Below are positions 47,308 through 56,366 of a stretch of 64,000 nt of DNA, piece by piece. The DNA comes from Bradyrhizobium sp. CSS354 (GTDB lineage Bacteria; Pseudomonadota; Alphaproteobacteria; Rhizobiales; Xanthobacteraceae), in NCBI RefSeq assembly GCF_029051725.1, contig NZ_JAACFU010000017.1, positions 97,621 to 161,620 of the forward strand. Direction: 5' to 3'. Within the stretch, counting starts at the first letter, position 1; every line of letters starts with the position of its first letter. The notes under the pieces are model-generated. The model saw only the letters and a list, made by a program, of their open reading frames with translations, ran no database searches and had not been told where the DNA came from. A program made the translations under genes and the position numbers.

Positions 47308-47770
47308 CACGTCGCGCGCTCTGGGGTGTACGGCCGGCCAACGACAACGACCTTGCCCTGATGCGGCGCCTCGACGAGCTGTTCACCGCCTGGCCGTTCC
47401 TGGGCTCGCGGCGAATGACCGCGATGCTGAAGGCTGAGGGGCTTCAGGTCAATCGCAAGCGCGTGCAGCGGTTGATGCGCAAGATGGGCATCGCGGCGCT
47501 GGGACCAAGGCCGAACACGACGAGGCCGGCGCCAGGCCACAAGATCTATCCCTATCTGTTGCGCAACATGACAATCGACCGGCCAAACCAGGTATGGGCG
47601 GCCGACATCACGTATCTGCCCATCGGCCGCGGCTTTCTTTATCTCGTCGCCATCATCGACTGGGCGAGCCGTGCGGTTCTGGCGTGGCGGTTGTCGAACA
47701 CGATGGACGTCTCGTTCTCCGTGGCGGCTCTGGACGAGGCGCTGGCGAAGTATGGCACGCCGGAGATCAC
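47308..47770 (+). mobile_element. IS3-family element, copy 2, internal fragment
   Basis: Nearly identical, in opposite orientation, to the OrfB part of copy 1: PANDNDLALMRRLDELFTAW onward to NTMDVSFSVAALDEALAKYG. Compared with copy 1 it lacks ten bases (CCGGCCGCCA or equivalent) near 47330, putting the fragment in a different frame from its upstream part, and a few bases differ near 47720. It continues past the break point of copy 1 for about 35 bases and then stops at the integrase junction near 47767. No terminal repeats are seen. Confidence 0.7.
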
Positions 47771-48368
47771 CGTTGATGGTCATCAGACTGCGCTGAGTGC
47801 CGGTCATGAGCTGGGAGCCACACACCCGCGTCACCCTGCGCTGCCACAGGTATCTTTCGTTCCGAAAACAACGGCGCATCGAAAATGGTTTGCAGGTCTT
47901 TTGCGTCGAATGGTGCTCGCTCAGACTGGTCCTCCTCAAGCCGCATCCCGCTAAAAGGATCAGCCCATGTCGCGTCCTCGGGCACGAGGCCATTGTGATA
48001 GCCCCATCCAGCAATCGCCTGCACCGCTCCAAGCTGTTTGTTGACCGTGCCGGCTGACCTTGGTCACTTTAGGATGCGCATGCCCATTCGCTTGATTTCG
48101 GTATCGGTGAGGTTCGCGCGGAGTGCAGCCTTTGCCGTTGGCTGCTTTACGAGAGCCTCAGCTTCCCTAAGGGTGCGGTCTATATCGGCAAGCGCGTGCG
48201 GGGCTCGTCGTGTAGCCTCGCGACGATCCTTCGTTGCCAGTGATTTTTGAGATAGGCTTGGGTCGGCTTCTTGCTGCTTAGTATGCGCGCAACGGCGGCT
48301 TGGAGCCTTTCGGGAACCTTGCGCTGAACGCACCAAACCCCAGCGGAGTTCTTGATCAGATATGGCAT
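47767..48368 (-). pseudogene. Phage-type integrase (tyrosine recombinase), decayed
   Basis: From ATG 48368: MPYLIKNSAGVWCVQRKVPE, RLQAAVARILSSKKPTQAYLK, the DUF6538-type N-terminus of alphaproteobacterial integrases. At the A run near 48240 one base is missing, and SLATKDRREATRRAPHALAD and TLREAEALVKQPTAKAALRA continue in another frame. An internal deletion near 48060 then joins to VNKQLGAVQAIAGWGYHNGL and DPFSGMRLEEDQSERAPFDA, part of the core-binding region. The catalytic Arg-His-Arg-Tyr domain is replaced by the IS3 fragment at 47767. The gene reads away from the MADS operon. Confidence 0.7.
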
Positions 48369-48399
48369 CGCGTGCATCAAAAGCTACCAAGATTTGCTA

Positions 48400-48811
48400 C
48401 CAGTCAAGAGCAGCAAACCATTGATTTTTGCGATGTTTTTGAAATCTCAGCGCTTCTAGAACCGCTGGCGCTCTCTAGGGGAAACTGAAAGCGACCGCAG
48501 AACGCATTGAAAAGACTGATCTTTTCACCCCCTCTACACACTCTGTGTAGCAGCTCTAAACGCTATAGTCGAGTGCTGGATGTGCCCCGCAAGCACAAGC
48601 AGGCTGCACCACACTAGTGAATCACCTAATAGTGGTGATACCCTCGGCAATACGAGGTGTGGACTATCCGAGCTAAGCCGTTGATATCGGTACAGTAACT
48701 CGTAGCATGGGGCTTGCTCTCGGTGGGGTACAACAAACGTGAAAACGCAACCTAAACCGCTCGGGCGGTCAGTTCTGTTGATCTGCCCGGTTATCTGGTT
48801 GCGCAATTAGC
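48400..48811 (+). promoter_or_regulatory. Upstream region of the MADS operon with several inverted repeats
   Basis: The 410 bases between the integrase start and the methyltransferase hold no gene. Three inverted repeats are visible: TACACA-CTC-TGTGTA (48535-48549), CACCAC...GTGGTG (48607-48637, extended to TA/TA with two unpaired bases) and CCTCG-GCAATA-CGAGG (48641-48656). Short palindromes of this type in front of a costly defence operon are candidate operators or an attenuator. No promoter hexamers stand out enough to name. Confidence 0.4.
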
Positions 48812-48832
48812 TTGATTAGGGTGGGGACAAAA

Positions 48833-50842
48833 GTGATCGATGAAACCGGCCAAGGCGACGATGGCGACATCGTCCCAGAAGGGATGCTTGTTTGTGCCCT
48901 CACGGGTGACCATAAACCGGCGACCGCCCAAGAAGAAACGCTTCAATCCCTAATTGAGCAGCTTCATGGTGAGTATGGAATTCCGCTCAATCAAATCAAG
49001 CGTGATGTTAGGGTCCAATGCGTCTCCGAAGAGGCGGGCAAGGAACGAAATAGGACCCGCGTCGTCTCATTGGCGGTTTACGAAAGCGATGCCGCCGCGC
49101 TCGAGGATATGGTCCGGGTGGTGATTGTTGCGAAACCAACGGCAAAAAGTAACAAGAATTCAATCGACGTCCTGGATGAGGTGCTTGGCAACCTCTCGCA
49201 AGATCGATCACAGGTCTTTGGAATTTGGACAAATGGAATTGAACTGTCGTTTCGCATGCGAACGTTTCACAAGCGCACCGGCACTCCCGAATTTACGGAT
49301 CTGACTGACATTCCGGCCCTTGATGAGAGCCTGGAAGAGCTCGAAACAGCGGACCGACGGCCCCTGCGCGTCGCATCCGGCGATTCGCTTCTGCGTACTT
49401 TCCGGCGCTGCCATGACTATCTTTACGGCAATCAAAACATGCGCGGTGATCGCGCGTTCTGGCAGATTCTATATTTGATCTTTGCCAAAATTCTTGACGA
49501 GCGATCGAGCGCACGTGAATTTTTTGTTGGAGCGACCGAGCGCAATTCCGAGAAGGGGCAGCGGGAGATCGCGAAGAGGATCAAGCAGCTCTTTGCCAGG
49601 GTGAAGGAAGAGTATGATGACGTTTTCGATGGCAACGAGGAAATCACCTTAAACGATCGGGCTCTATCCTTTATTGCTGCCGAACTCTCTCGCTACTCAT
49701 TTCTGAATACAGACACGGATGCGAAGGGCACCGCGTACGAGGCAATCACGTCGACCACTTTAAAACGAGAGAGAGGGCAGTTTTTCACTCCCCGAAACGT
49801 AATAAAGATGATGGTCGACATGATTGCACCAACACCCGATAAGAAGGTGCTTGATCCAGCGTGCGGAAGCGGCGGCTTTCTCGTCGTCGTGCTTTCCACC
49901 ATGCGGCAGCTTTTCCTGCTGCGAAACGGGTGCCCTTATCCAGAAAACCCTATTCCCAGCGAACTGAAAAAGATCGATCCATCCATCCGAAAATACGCGG
50001 GATCGTTCTTGTACGGAGTCGATGTCGACCCCGAGCTACGCAAGGCTGCGCGTATGAATATGGTAATGAATAACGATGGACACGGAAATATATACAGCTT
50101 CAACAGCCTCGAATTTGGTATCCCCAAGTTTGCTTCGCCGGAGCAAGTTACGTTTAGTAAAAAAAGCGGCGGCGGGCACGGGCAATTTGACTACGTTGTA
50201 ACTAACCCACCTTTCGGCGCCAAAATTCCCGTCGAAGATCCAGACATTCTTAGGGCGTTTGAGTTGGGCTACACTTGGAAGAGATCTGGGGATGCATGGA
50301 CTAAGCGCGAGTTGCAGAAAAAGGTGCCACCAGAAATTCTCTTCATCGAGACTTGTTGGAAGTTTCTGAAGCCCGGCACGGGCGTAGCGGCGATCGTTCT
50401 CCCAAATGGGATACTAGGGAATCCCGGTGAGCAGATGGAATTTGTCCGGTGGTGGATGTTGCGGCACATGGAGTTGCTCGCCAGCGTCGATTTGCCTGCC
50501 GAGGCTTTTCTTCCGCAAGTCTCTGTGCAAGCAAGCTGTGTTTTCTTGCGACGTCGGGCAGATAATGAGATCCGGTTAGCGGGATCAAAGGGTCCGCCAC
50601 AGCGGCCGGTTTTCATGGCAATCTCGGAAAATTGTGGACACGGACGTCGCGGAGAAGTGCAGTACGTACGAAATCCGGACGGCACCGAGAAAATTCAAAC
50701 ACGAACCGTAGTCGAACGCCGCGAGAGGAATAGAAAGATAGATCAGATCGAACGCCTCGTCGCATCAAAAGAAGTAGCGGATGATCTGCCGTGGATTGCT
50801 CAAGAGTATCACCGGCTCTGCACCCAAGCGACTGAGAAATGA
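48833..50842 (+). CDS. mad2: MADS DNA methyltransferase (MAD2-type, HsdM-like)
   Basis: A protein of about 669 residues. The N-terminal 150 residues look like an HsdR_N-type module (LQSLIEQLHGEYGIPLNQIK, TRVVSLAVYESDAAAL). The N6-adenine methyltransferase core has QFFTPRNVIKMMVDMIAP, DPACGSGGFL (SAM-binding, about residue 341) and FDYVVTNPPFGAK (catalytic NPPF, about 458). In MADS the enzyme marks host DNA to separate self from phage. The GTG at 48833 is favoured because GGGGA lies just upstream; a TTG at 48812 in the same frame is also possible. The stop overlaps the next start (ATGA). Base content is visibly lower in G+C than in the flanking genes. Confidence 0.8.
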   Translation: MIDETGQGDDGDIVPEGMLVCALTGDHKPATAQEETLQSLIEQLHGEYGIPLNQIKRDVRVQCVSEEAGKERNRTRVVSLAVYESDAAALEDMVRVVIVAKPTAKSNKNSIDVLDEVLGNLSQDRSQVFGIWTNGIELSFRMRTFHKRTGTPEFTDLTDIPALDESLEELETADRRPLRVASGDSLLRTFRRCHDYLYGNQNMRGDRAFWQILYLIFAKILDERSSAREFFVGATERNSEKGQREIAKRIKQLFARVKEEYDDVFDGNEEITLNDRALSFIAAELSRYSFLNTDTDAKGTAYEAITSTTLKRERGQFFTPRNVIKMMVDMIAPTPDKKVLDPACGSGGFLVVVLSTMRQLFLLRNGCPYPENPIPSELKKIDPSIRKYAGSFLYGVDVDPELRKAARMNMVMNNDGHGNIYSFNSLEFGIPKFASPEQVTFSKKSGGGHGQFDYVVTNPPFGAKIPVEDPDILRAFELGYTWKRSGDAWTKRELQKKVPPEILFIETCWKFLKPGTGVAAIVLPNGILGNPGEQMEFVRWWMLRHMELLASVDLPAEAFLPQVSVQASCVFLRRRADNEIRLAGSKGPPQRPVFMAISENCGHGRRGEVQYVRNPDGTEKIQTRTVVERRERNRKIDQIERLVASKEVADDLPWIAQEYHRLCTQATEK

Positions 50843-52227
50843 AGGCAATATCATTCGTTGCTAAGCACCCGCGCACGGCAGCACTTCGAGCGCTGAATTA
50901 TACGCCCGAAATCGAGAAGATACGTGCCGCGAGGAAGGGCCGTTCAGTTCCGCTTCGCGACCTGCTCTTGAGAATGGGGCCTGCTTACGGAACGGTCTTT
51001 ACCCGCAAAGACTGCGCCCCTGAGCGGGGCATCGAACTTTTATCTCAGTCCGATATGTTCGCCTCCGAACCGCGAGGCCGAATTATCAGACGCGACTCGA
51101 TGGGAAACCCCGATGCCCATGAGATCGCTCGTTTCGACGTGCTTGTCGCGGGCGCAGGTACTTTAGGAGAAAACGAGCTCTATGGAAGATCAATAATCGC
51201 CGACCGACGCTTGGCCGGCAAGTACGTTGGTCCAGATGCCATGTCTCTAGTTTTTGAGGAGCCCGGCAGCGATATTTCACTTTTCGCTTACGCGTTTTTG
51301 GCTAGCCCCACCGGCGTTAGAGCCATTCGATCGACTAGTTATGGGACGAAAATTCTCAGGTTTCGCGATGATCTTTTTGGAACGCTACCAATCCCACTCG
51401 TTAGCAATGAAGCGACGAGCCGGGTTGCTTCGCTTGTTAGAGCGACCATCAAAGACCGTGAGTTATACGACGAGAAGTTAAGGAGCGCTCGCGCAGTAGT
51501 CGATCAGCTGCAAGACATACAGGCCGCAAAAGAGATGGTGACCGATCGGCGCATCTCGGCAGTAATCTGGGACGGCGCGCTTGACACGATTTCAGCATGG
51601 AATTTTGCATCGACTCGCGGAGCTTTTTCGCACCTCAGCTCTGCTTGGAAATTCCGCTTGCGGGACGCAATAAAAGATGGCGGCGCATTCAATGGACCAC
51701 GCTTCTCTCGGATCGAGTGTGATCGCCCCTATGGCATCGATTTCATGTCACAGCGAGACGTTTTTCTTATGCGTCCCGTCCCCCGCAGAATCGCTCGACC
51801 GGCGATTCCGGACCGACAGCTGCTCGTGCCATCCAATGCAATATTAGCAGGAAGCCACGGTCAGCTTTCTGAGGGATCGCTATTTGGGAAAGTTGAATTA
51901 GCCAGCCACCTTGGCGACAAATGCGGAGTTACACAGGACATTCTGAGACTTCTACCTCGTGAAGGGCATCGGGCTGTCGCGTACACGTTTTTGTCAACTG
52001 CCGTCGGGCAAGCGCTACTAAAATCGACAGCAGTAGGGACAAGCATCCCCTCCGTCCGGCTCGATCTGCTTCTGAAGCTACCTTACCCCACTCTATCTTC
52101 TACTGACGCAAGGCTAGTTGACTCACTTACTTCCGACGCGGAGTTAGCCCGGATGCGGGCGACTGCGTCCGAAACTGAGGCTATTCGGATAATCGAAGAA
52201 GAGGTACTTCCAGAATGGCTCGTGTGA
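50839..52227 (+). CDS. mad5: MADS specificity subunit (MAD5-type, HsdS-like)
   Basis: A 462-residue protein with two target-recognition-type halves: the first with YGTVFTRKDCAPERGIELLS, DVLVAGAGTLGENELYGRSI and STSYGTKILRFRDDLFGTLP IPL; the second with GIDFMSQRDVFLMRPVPRRI, GQLSEGSLFGKVELASHLGD and STAVGTSIPSVRLDLLLKLP YP. Each half ends in the LPxP-type turn that precedes the conserved helix of HsdS proteins, and the helical spacer DRELYDEKLRSARAVVDQLQ lies between. It should direct the methyltransferase to a bipartite sequence. The start overlaps the upstream stop by four bases, and its own 3' end overlaps the next gene by 13. Confidence 0.8.
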   Translation: MKAISFVAKHPRTAALRALNYTPEIEKIRAARKGRSVPLRDLLLRMGPAYGTVFTRKDCAPERGIELLSQSDMFASEPRGRIIRRDSMGNPDAHEIARFDVLVAGAGTLGENELYGRSIIADRRLAGKYVGPDAMSLVFEEPGSDISLFAYAFLASPTGVRAIRSTSYGTKILRFRDDLFGTLPIPLVSNEATSRVASLVRATIKDRELYDEKLRSARAVVDQLQDIQAAKEMVTDRRISAVIWDGALDTISAWNFASTRGAFSHLSSAWKFRLRDAIKDGGAFNGPRFSRIECDRPYGIDFMSQRDVFLMRPVPRRIARPAIPDRQLLVPSNAILAGSHGQLSEGSLFGKVELASHLGDKCGVTQDILRLLPREGHRAVAYTFLSTAVGQALLKSTAVGTSIPSVRLDLLLKLPYPTLSSTDARLVDSLTSDAELARMRATASETEAIRIIEEEVLPEWLV

Positions 52228-55200
52228 TTGACGTGTCTTCGGGAGGTGGCTTCGTGGGCCCCTTTGAGCCGCGCGTATGCGAGCAGTTAAAACGGGAGCT
52301 GCCTGACGATTTTATTTTGATTCCCAACTTTCAGATCAAGCACAAGCATCTAGGTGCCTTCGAATTCGATCTCGTTGTAATTTCTCCGCACGCCATCTAC
52401 GTAGTCGAAGAAAAAGAATGGTACGGCCGCCTTAGTGGTGACGATCAGGAATGGCTGCTCAACCAAAGTCCAAAGAGGTGTCCCCTCTGGCTGACAAACA
52501 CAAAGTGCAAGGTTCTGAAGGGTGAGCTCCGAGCTTTAGCCAATAGTGTATATATTGATCCCCTGCTAATTGTACCGGACGGAACTCAGATACAGATTAA
52601 TGGCAATTGGGGCGGACACGTCGTTCATTTGAGTAGTGCTGCCACGTGGCTGAAAGATTCCAAACGATTGGGGCCACGCGCATCGAATGTTAAACCCGCT
52701 TACGCTCACATAGAAAAAGCCCTTCTCGGTCGAATGGCAAGCCGTAATCGAGGGCCTAGGCGGCGTGTGGCGGGCTTCGAGATCATAGAAACGCTCTATG
52801 CAGATGACTACTGTGGAGAATACATCGCGAAGCGTGCGCACTTTGCGGATGACACCAGTCGCTTTCGGGTTCGAACATGGAGACTAGATCGGAGCGGGAC
52901 CCCCCAAGCCGTTGAAAAGCGGAAAGCGATCATCCGTCGCCCAACCGAAGCCGTGGCGAAGATCGGTCGCCATCCGAATCTCCTTCCTGTCCTGCACTTT
53001 GACTTCATTGATGATGACAATGAATTCTATGAAGTTACCGAATGGTCCGAATACGGCACCCTTCATGGGTATCTCAACAACCCTGATCGCGAGCAGCTTA
53101 CGTTGCGGGAGCGTCTGGAGATTGCGGCGGGTGTCGCATCGGCCCTAACAGAAATTCACACGAGCGGCGTGGTGCATCGAAATGTTTGCCCCGAAGCCGT
53201 CCTGGTCGGCTTTGACCATATCCCCCGGTTGACTGATTTCGATCGCGCCTTCCTCGAGGGAAACATTTCGGTATTCGAAGGAACCGAAGCGAGGCGAAAC
53301 TTAGCGTTCATTCCGCCCGAGCTCGAGAACGTATCTGCTTACGATTTTGACACCGCATCAGATATGTATTCCTTTGGCGTGCTTCTCTATCAGCTACTCA
53401 CTGACAAGGTTCCATTCGCCAAGCCCAGCGAGGCTCGTTCTTCTAGCGGCATACCCTCAAAGTTGCCTTCCCAACTCCGAGAAGGCGTTGATCCGCGTCT
53501 CGACAAACTGATCCTGAATCTTCTCAAGGTAAGCAATTTTCATGAACGACCAAGTGCACTGCATGCAGGGAAAGCCCTTCAAGACCTGTTGAGTGCCGGT
53601 TCTTCCTCTACAGATATATTGCCCGCCGAAGCCTCGCCCGCAAGGTTTGAAGCGGGAAGTCTTGTAGACGGAGTGTGGCGCATTGACGGACTTCTTGGTC
53701 AAGGAGCATTTTCGCGCGCATATCGCGTCTTTCACTTAGACCACCAAAAAACTTACGCGATGAAGCTACTTACGAATATTAGCAATCAGGATCTTACGAT
53801 CCATGAGTGGCGCGACGCAGGCAAGATGCCGACGCATCCCAACGTTGCGAAGATAATATGGATGGATCGCCTCGCGCCGCCCGATCAGACTCCCTATGTC
53901 CTCTATGAATTCATCGAGGGCGAGACAATCGAGCCCTACTGCGACGGACGCAAACGACTCGCTTGGCCAGATGTTAAGCGCGTAGGTACCGAGCTTCTTG
54001 ATGGATTGGCCGCCGTGCATGCTGCCAATATGGTCCACAGAGACATAAAGCCAGCAAATCTACTGCTCGAGCTGCCGAATGATCGGCTAAAGCTGATTGA
54101 TTTCAACATAGCAACATTCATCGGTGATGCTTCCGGTCGGGCAGGAACACCGCGATATTGTCCACCAGATGCCGGTCAGCCAACGTGGGCCGAACAGGAC
54201 GATCTATTTTCTGTGGGAGTCGTGCTGTATGAATTGATAATCCAGCGGCATCCATACCCTCAAGACGATCCGTCGACGGGAAGCCCATTTTTCCCAAATG
54301 ATATCGTACCGGAGCTCGACGCTCTTTCGCCCGAGCTGAATACATTTTTGTTTAAAGCCGTCCAACCTACTCGAAGCGGGCGTTTTCAGTCAGCCTTGGA
54401 AATGCTCGAAGCGTTTAAATCAATTGAAGCCGTTTACGCGGCCCGGGCACAATCGGTCTCGCGCGAAGGAAGGTTTCCTGGCCTAACTCTTTCGCCCGAC
54501 GAAGCAGCACGGCGGAATTACAATCCGTACGTGACGCGGCTACTCACACTCTATAGTCAGGCGCGTGAAACAAACTCTGGCACGAGAGGGTTGGACGAAA
54601 TTGCTCGGATTACGTATGTCCCCACCCGTCTGGACAACAAGCTAGCACCGGCTATCGCAAGTGGAAATTTTCGACTCGTAATCGTAACGGGCAATGCCGG
54701 TGATGGTAAGACCGCATTCCTTCAGCAAATAGAAAAGTCCTTCCACGCCAGTACCACTGTAGTCGGCCTTCGTAGTGGGAATGGTTCTCGGTGGAGCCGC
54801 GACGGCGTCGACTACGAAACGAACTACGATGGTTCTCAAGATGAGGGCGATCGTACCAGCGACGAAGTGCTGGCACAATTTTTCGCTCCGTTCGAAGGAC
54901 CAACATTAGTAGGCCTAGGAAAGAGCGCCGCACGCCTTATCGCCATAAACGAAGGTCGCCTGCTTGACTTCCTCGCGCACAGCCGGTTCGCAGAAAACTT
55001 CGTCGGGCTCAACGGATTCGTTCATGACGCGTTAGCTGGCAAAGCGCAGCCCGACCGAGCTCTACTGGTTAATCTGAATCTTCGGGCCGTCACAGCAGGG
55101 GGCGATGAGTCGTTGATCGAGAAGCAACTAGTTAAGATGCTCGACGACGACCTCTGGGTACCTTGCGAAGCATGTGAACACAAAGTTCGATGCCCCATTA

Positions 55201-56366
55201 AACACAACGTTGATACGCTTGGTGATCCGGCGTCTGGTATAGAAACCCGAAGACGCGTACGACGGCTGTTCGAAATCGTTCACCTACGCCGGCGTGCTCA
55301 CATTACGATGCGCGATCTCCGCTCAGCCCTCTCTTGGATGATTTTGCGCGATCACAGCTGCGACGATGTAGCAAAGCTTCTTAGCCGTCGAGATCCGGGC
55401 ATTATTAAAGCGCTTGCATCGCTTTATTATCCTGAGGCTTTTGCAGATCGCGAGCCTGCGGCAATGCAGCAGCGGAGAAATCGAGATGAGTTCCGCGACG
55501 AGCGCACCGTCGATCGCTTGGTTCGGAGACTTAGAGAAACTGACGTAGGTCTTGTCAACCTCCCTACCTTAGATCGCCGACTTGATTACGCCCCCCACAC
55601 CGCTGTGCCTTGGATGACATATGAAAAGCGATCCAACGAAGCGGAAAAGATACTGGGGGAGCTCTGGAACAGCGCATTGAAACTGAGCGACGAAGTCGAA
55701 CTTAAGGATGTTATTGATTCCCGTCGCGCTGCTCTGGCGCATTGGCGGAGGCGTTCTTTTTTCGAGAGAAGGGACGCCGGTTGGGAGCAGCAACTTCCGT
55801 ACAGGTCATCAAAGACGCTCGAAGAAATAATTGAGCAACCAGTCGAAGAGAAGCGTCTCGATGCCTGTCGTCGGTTAAGAGATATCGCAATTGACGCCAT
55901 GTCGTTAACAGAAGGACTTCTTAGTTCGAAGGTCTCCAAAGATTTTCTGGCACTGCGCATTAGCCGGATCAAAGACGCGAAGGTTCGAAGCTATCGGCTC
56001 TTTCCGAAGGAAAGCTTCGAAGTGCGCGTACCCTCCCCGGTCAATGTACAGTACCTAGAGTATGCTCCTGATTTTGTAGAGTTGATATCTGAATACGGGA
56101 ATGGACACGCCCGCCTTAGGATCTCTCTCGATTTGCTGGAGATGCTGGAATTGATCCGCAGCGGCTATCGTCCAACTATGAGTGACTTGCAGGGCCTGTT
56201 CGTGAATTTGCTTATCTTCCGGAACGAACTCCTCGCCACCCACTTCGATCGACTACTGGTAACGCCCGATGACCAGAATTTCTTTGAGATTGAAGCCCAG
56301 GGCAGCAGCAACGGCATATCCCTTAAACTCTCTCCTCATATGATCCCAGCGGAAATATCCCAATGA
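52215..56366 (+). CDS. mad6: MADS protein kinase (MAD6-type): NERD, pseudokinase, kinase, P-loop
   Basis: A 1383-residue protein. Domain order: NERD domain (about 15-110; FDLVVISPHAIYVVEEKEWY with the E-x-K of the nuclease-like fold); first kinase-like domain with GVVHRNVCPEAVL and LTDFDRAF, where the catalytic Asp of HRD is Asn (about residue 321), so a pseudokinase; second kinase domain with LLGQGAFSRAYRVFHLD, YAMKLL, MVHRDIKPANLLLE (HRD near 607) and KLIDFNIATF; then a P-loop NTPase-like region VIVTGNAGDGKTAFLQ (about 820-835) and a Cys cluster CEACEHKVRCPIKH (about 980). MADS kinases of this type are thought to control the effector step. Starts inside the specificity gene. Confidence 0.82.
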   Translation: MARVIDVSSGGGFVGPFEPRVCEQLKRELPDDFILIPNFQIKHKHLGAFEFDLVVISPHAIYVVEEKEWYGRLSGDDQEWLLNQSPKRCPLWLTNTKCKVLKGELRALANSVYIDPLLIVPDGTQIQINGNWGGHVVHLSSAATWLKDSKRLGPRASNVKPAYAHIEKALLGRMASRNRGPRRRVAGFEIIETLYADDYCGEYIAKRAHFADDTSRFRVRTWRLDRSGTPQAVEKRKAIIRRPTEAVAKIGRHPNLLPVLHFDFIDDDNEFYEVTEWSEYGTLHGYLNNPDREQLTLRERLEIAAGVASALTEIHTSGVVHRNVCPEAVLVGFDHIPRLTDFDRAFLEGNISVFEGTEARRNLAFIPPELENVSAYDFDTASDMYSFGVLLYQLLTDKVPFAKPSEARSSSGIPSKLPSQLREGVDPRLDKLILNLLKVSNFHERPSALHAGKALQDLLSAGSSSTDILPAEASPARFEAGSLVDGVWRIDGLLGQGAFSRAYRVFHLDHQKTYAMKLLTNISNQDLTIHEWRDAGKMPTHPNVAKIIWMDRLAPPDQTPYVLYEFIEGETIEPYCDGRKRLAWPDVKRVGTELLDGLAAVHAANMVHRDIKPANLLLELPNDRLKLIDFNIATFIGDASGRAGTPRYCPPDAGQPTWAEQDDLFSVGVVLYELIIQRHPYPQDDPSTGSPFFPNDIVPELDALSPELNTFLFKAVQPTRSGRFQSALEMLEAFKSIEAVYAARAQSVSREGRFPGLTLSPDEAARRNYNPYVTRLLTLYSQARETNSGTRGLDEIARITYVPTRLDNKLAPAIASGNFRLVIVTGNAGDGKTAFLQQIEKSFHASTTVVGLRSGNGSRWSRDGVDYETNYDGSQDEGDRTSDEVLAQFFAPFEGPTLVGLGKSAARLIAINEGRLLDFLAHSRFAENFVGLNGFVHDALAGKAQPDRALLVNLNLRAVTAGGDESLIEKQLVKMLDDDLWVPCEACEHKVRCPIKHNVDTLGDPASGIETRRRVRRLFEIVHLRRRAHITMRDLRSALSWMILRDHSCDDVAKLLSRRDPGIIKALASLYYPEAFADREPAAMQQRRNRDEFRDERTVDRLVRRLRETDVGLVNLPTLDRRLDYAPHTAVPWMTYEKRSNEAEKILGELWNSALKLSDEVELKDVIDSRRAALAHWRRRSFFERRDAGWEQQLPYRSSKTLEEIIEQPVEEKRLDACRRLRDIAIDAMSLTEGLLSSKVSKDFLALRISRIKDAKVRSYRLFPKESFEVRVPSPVNVQYLEYAPDFVELISEYGNGHARLRISLDLLEMLELIRSGYRPTMSDLQGLFVNLLIFRNELLATHFDRLLVTPDDQNFFEIEAQGSSNGISLKLSPHMIPAEISQ

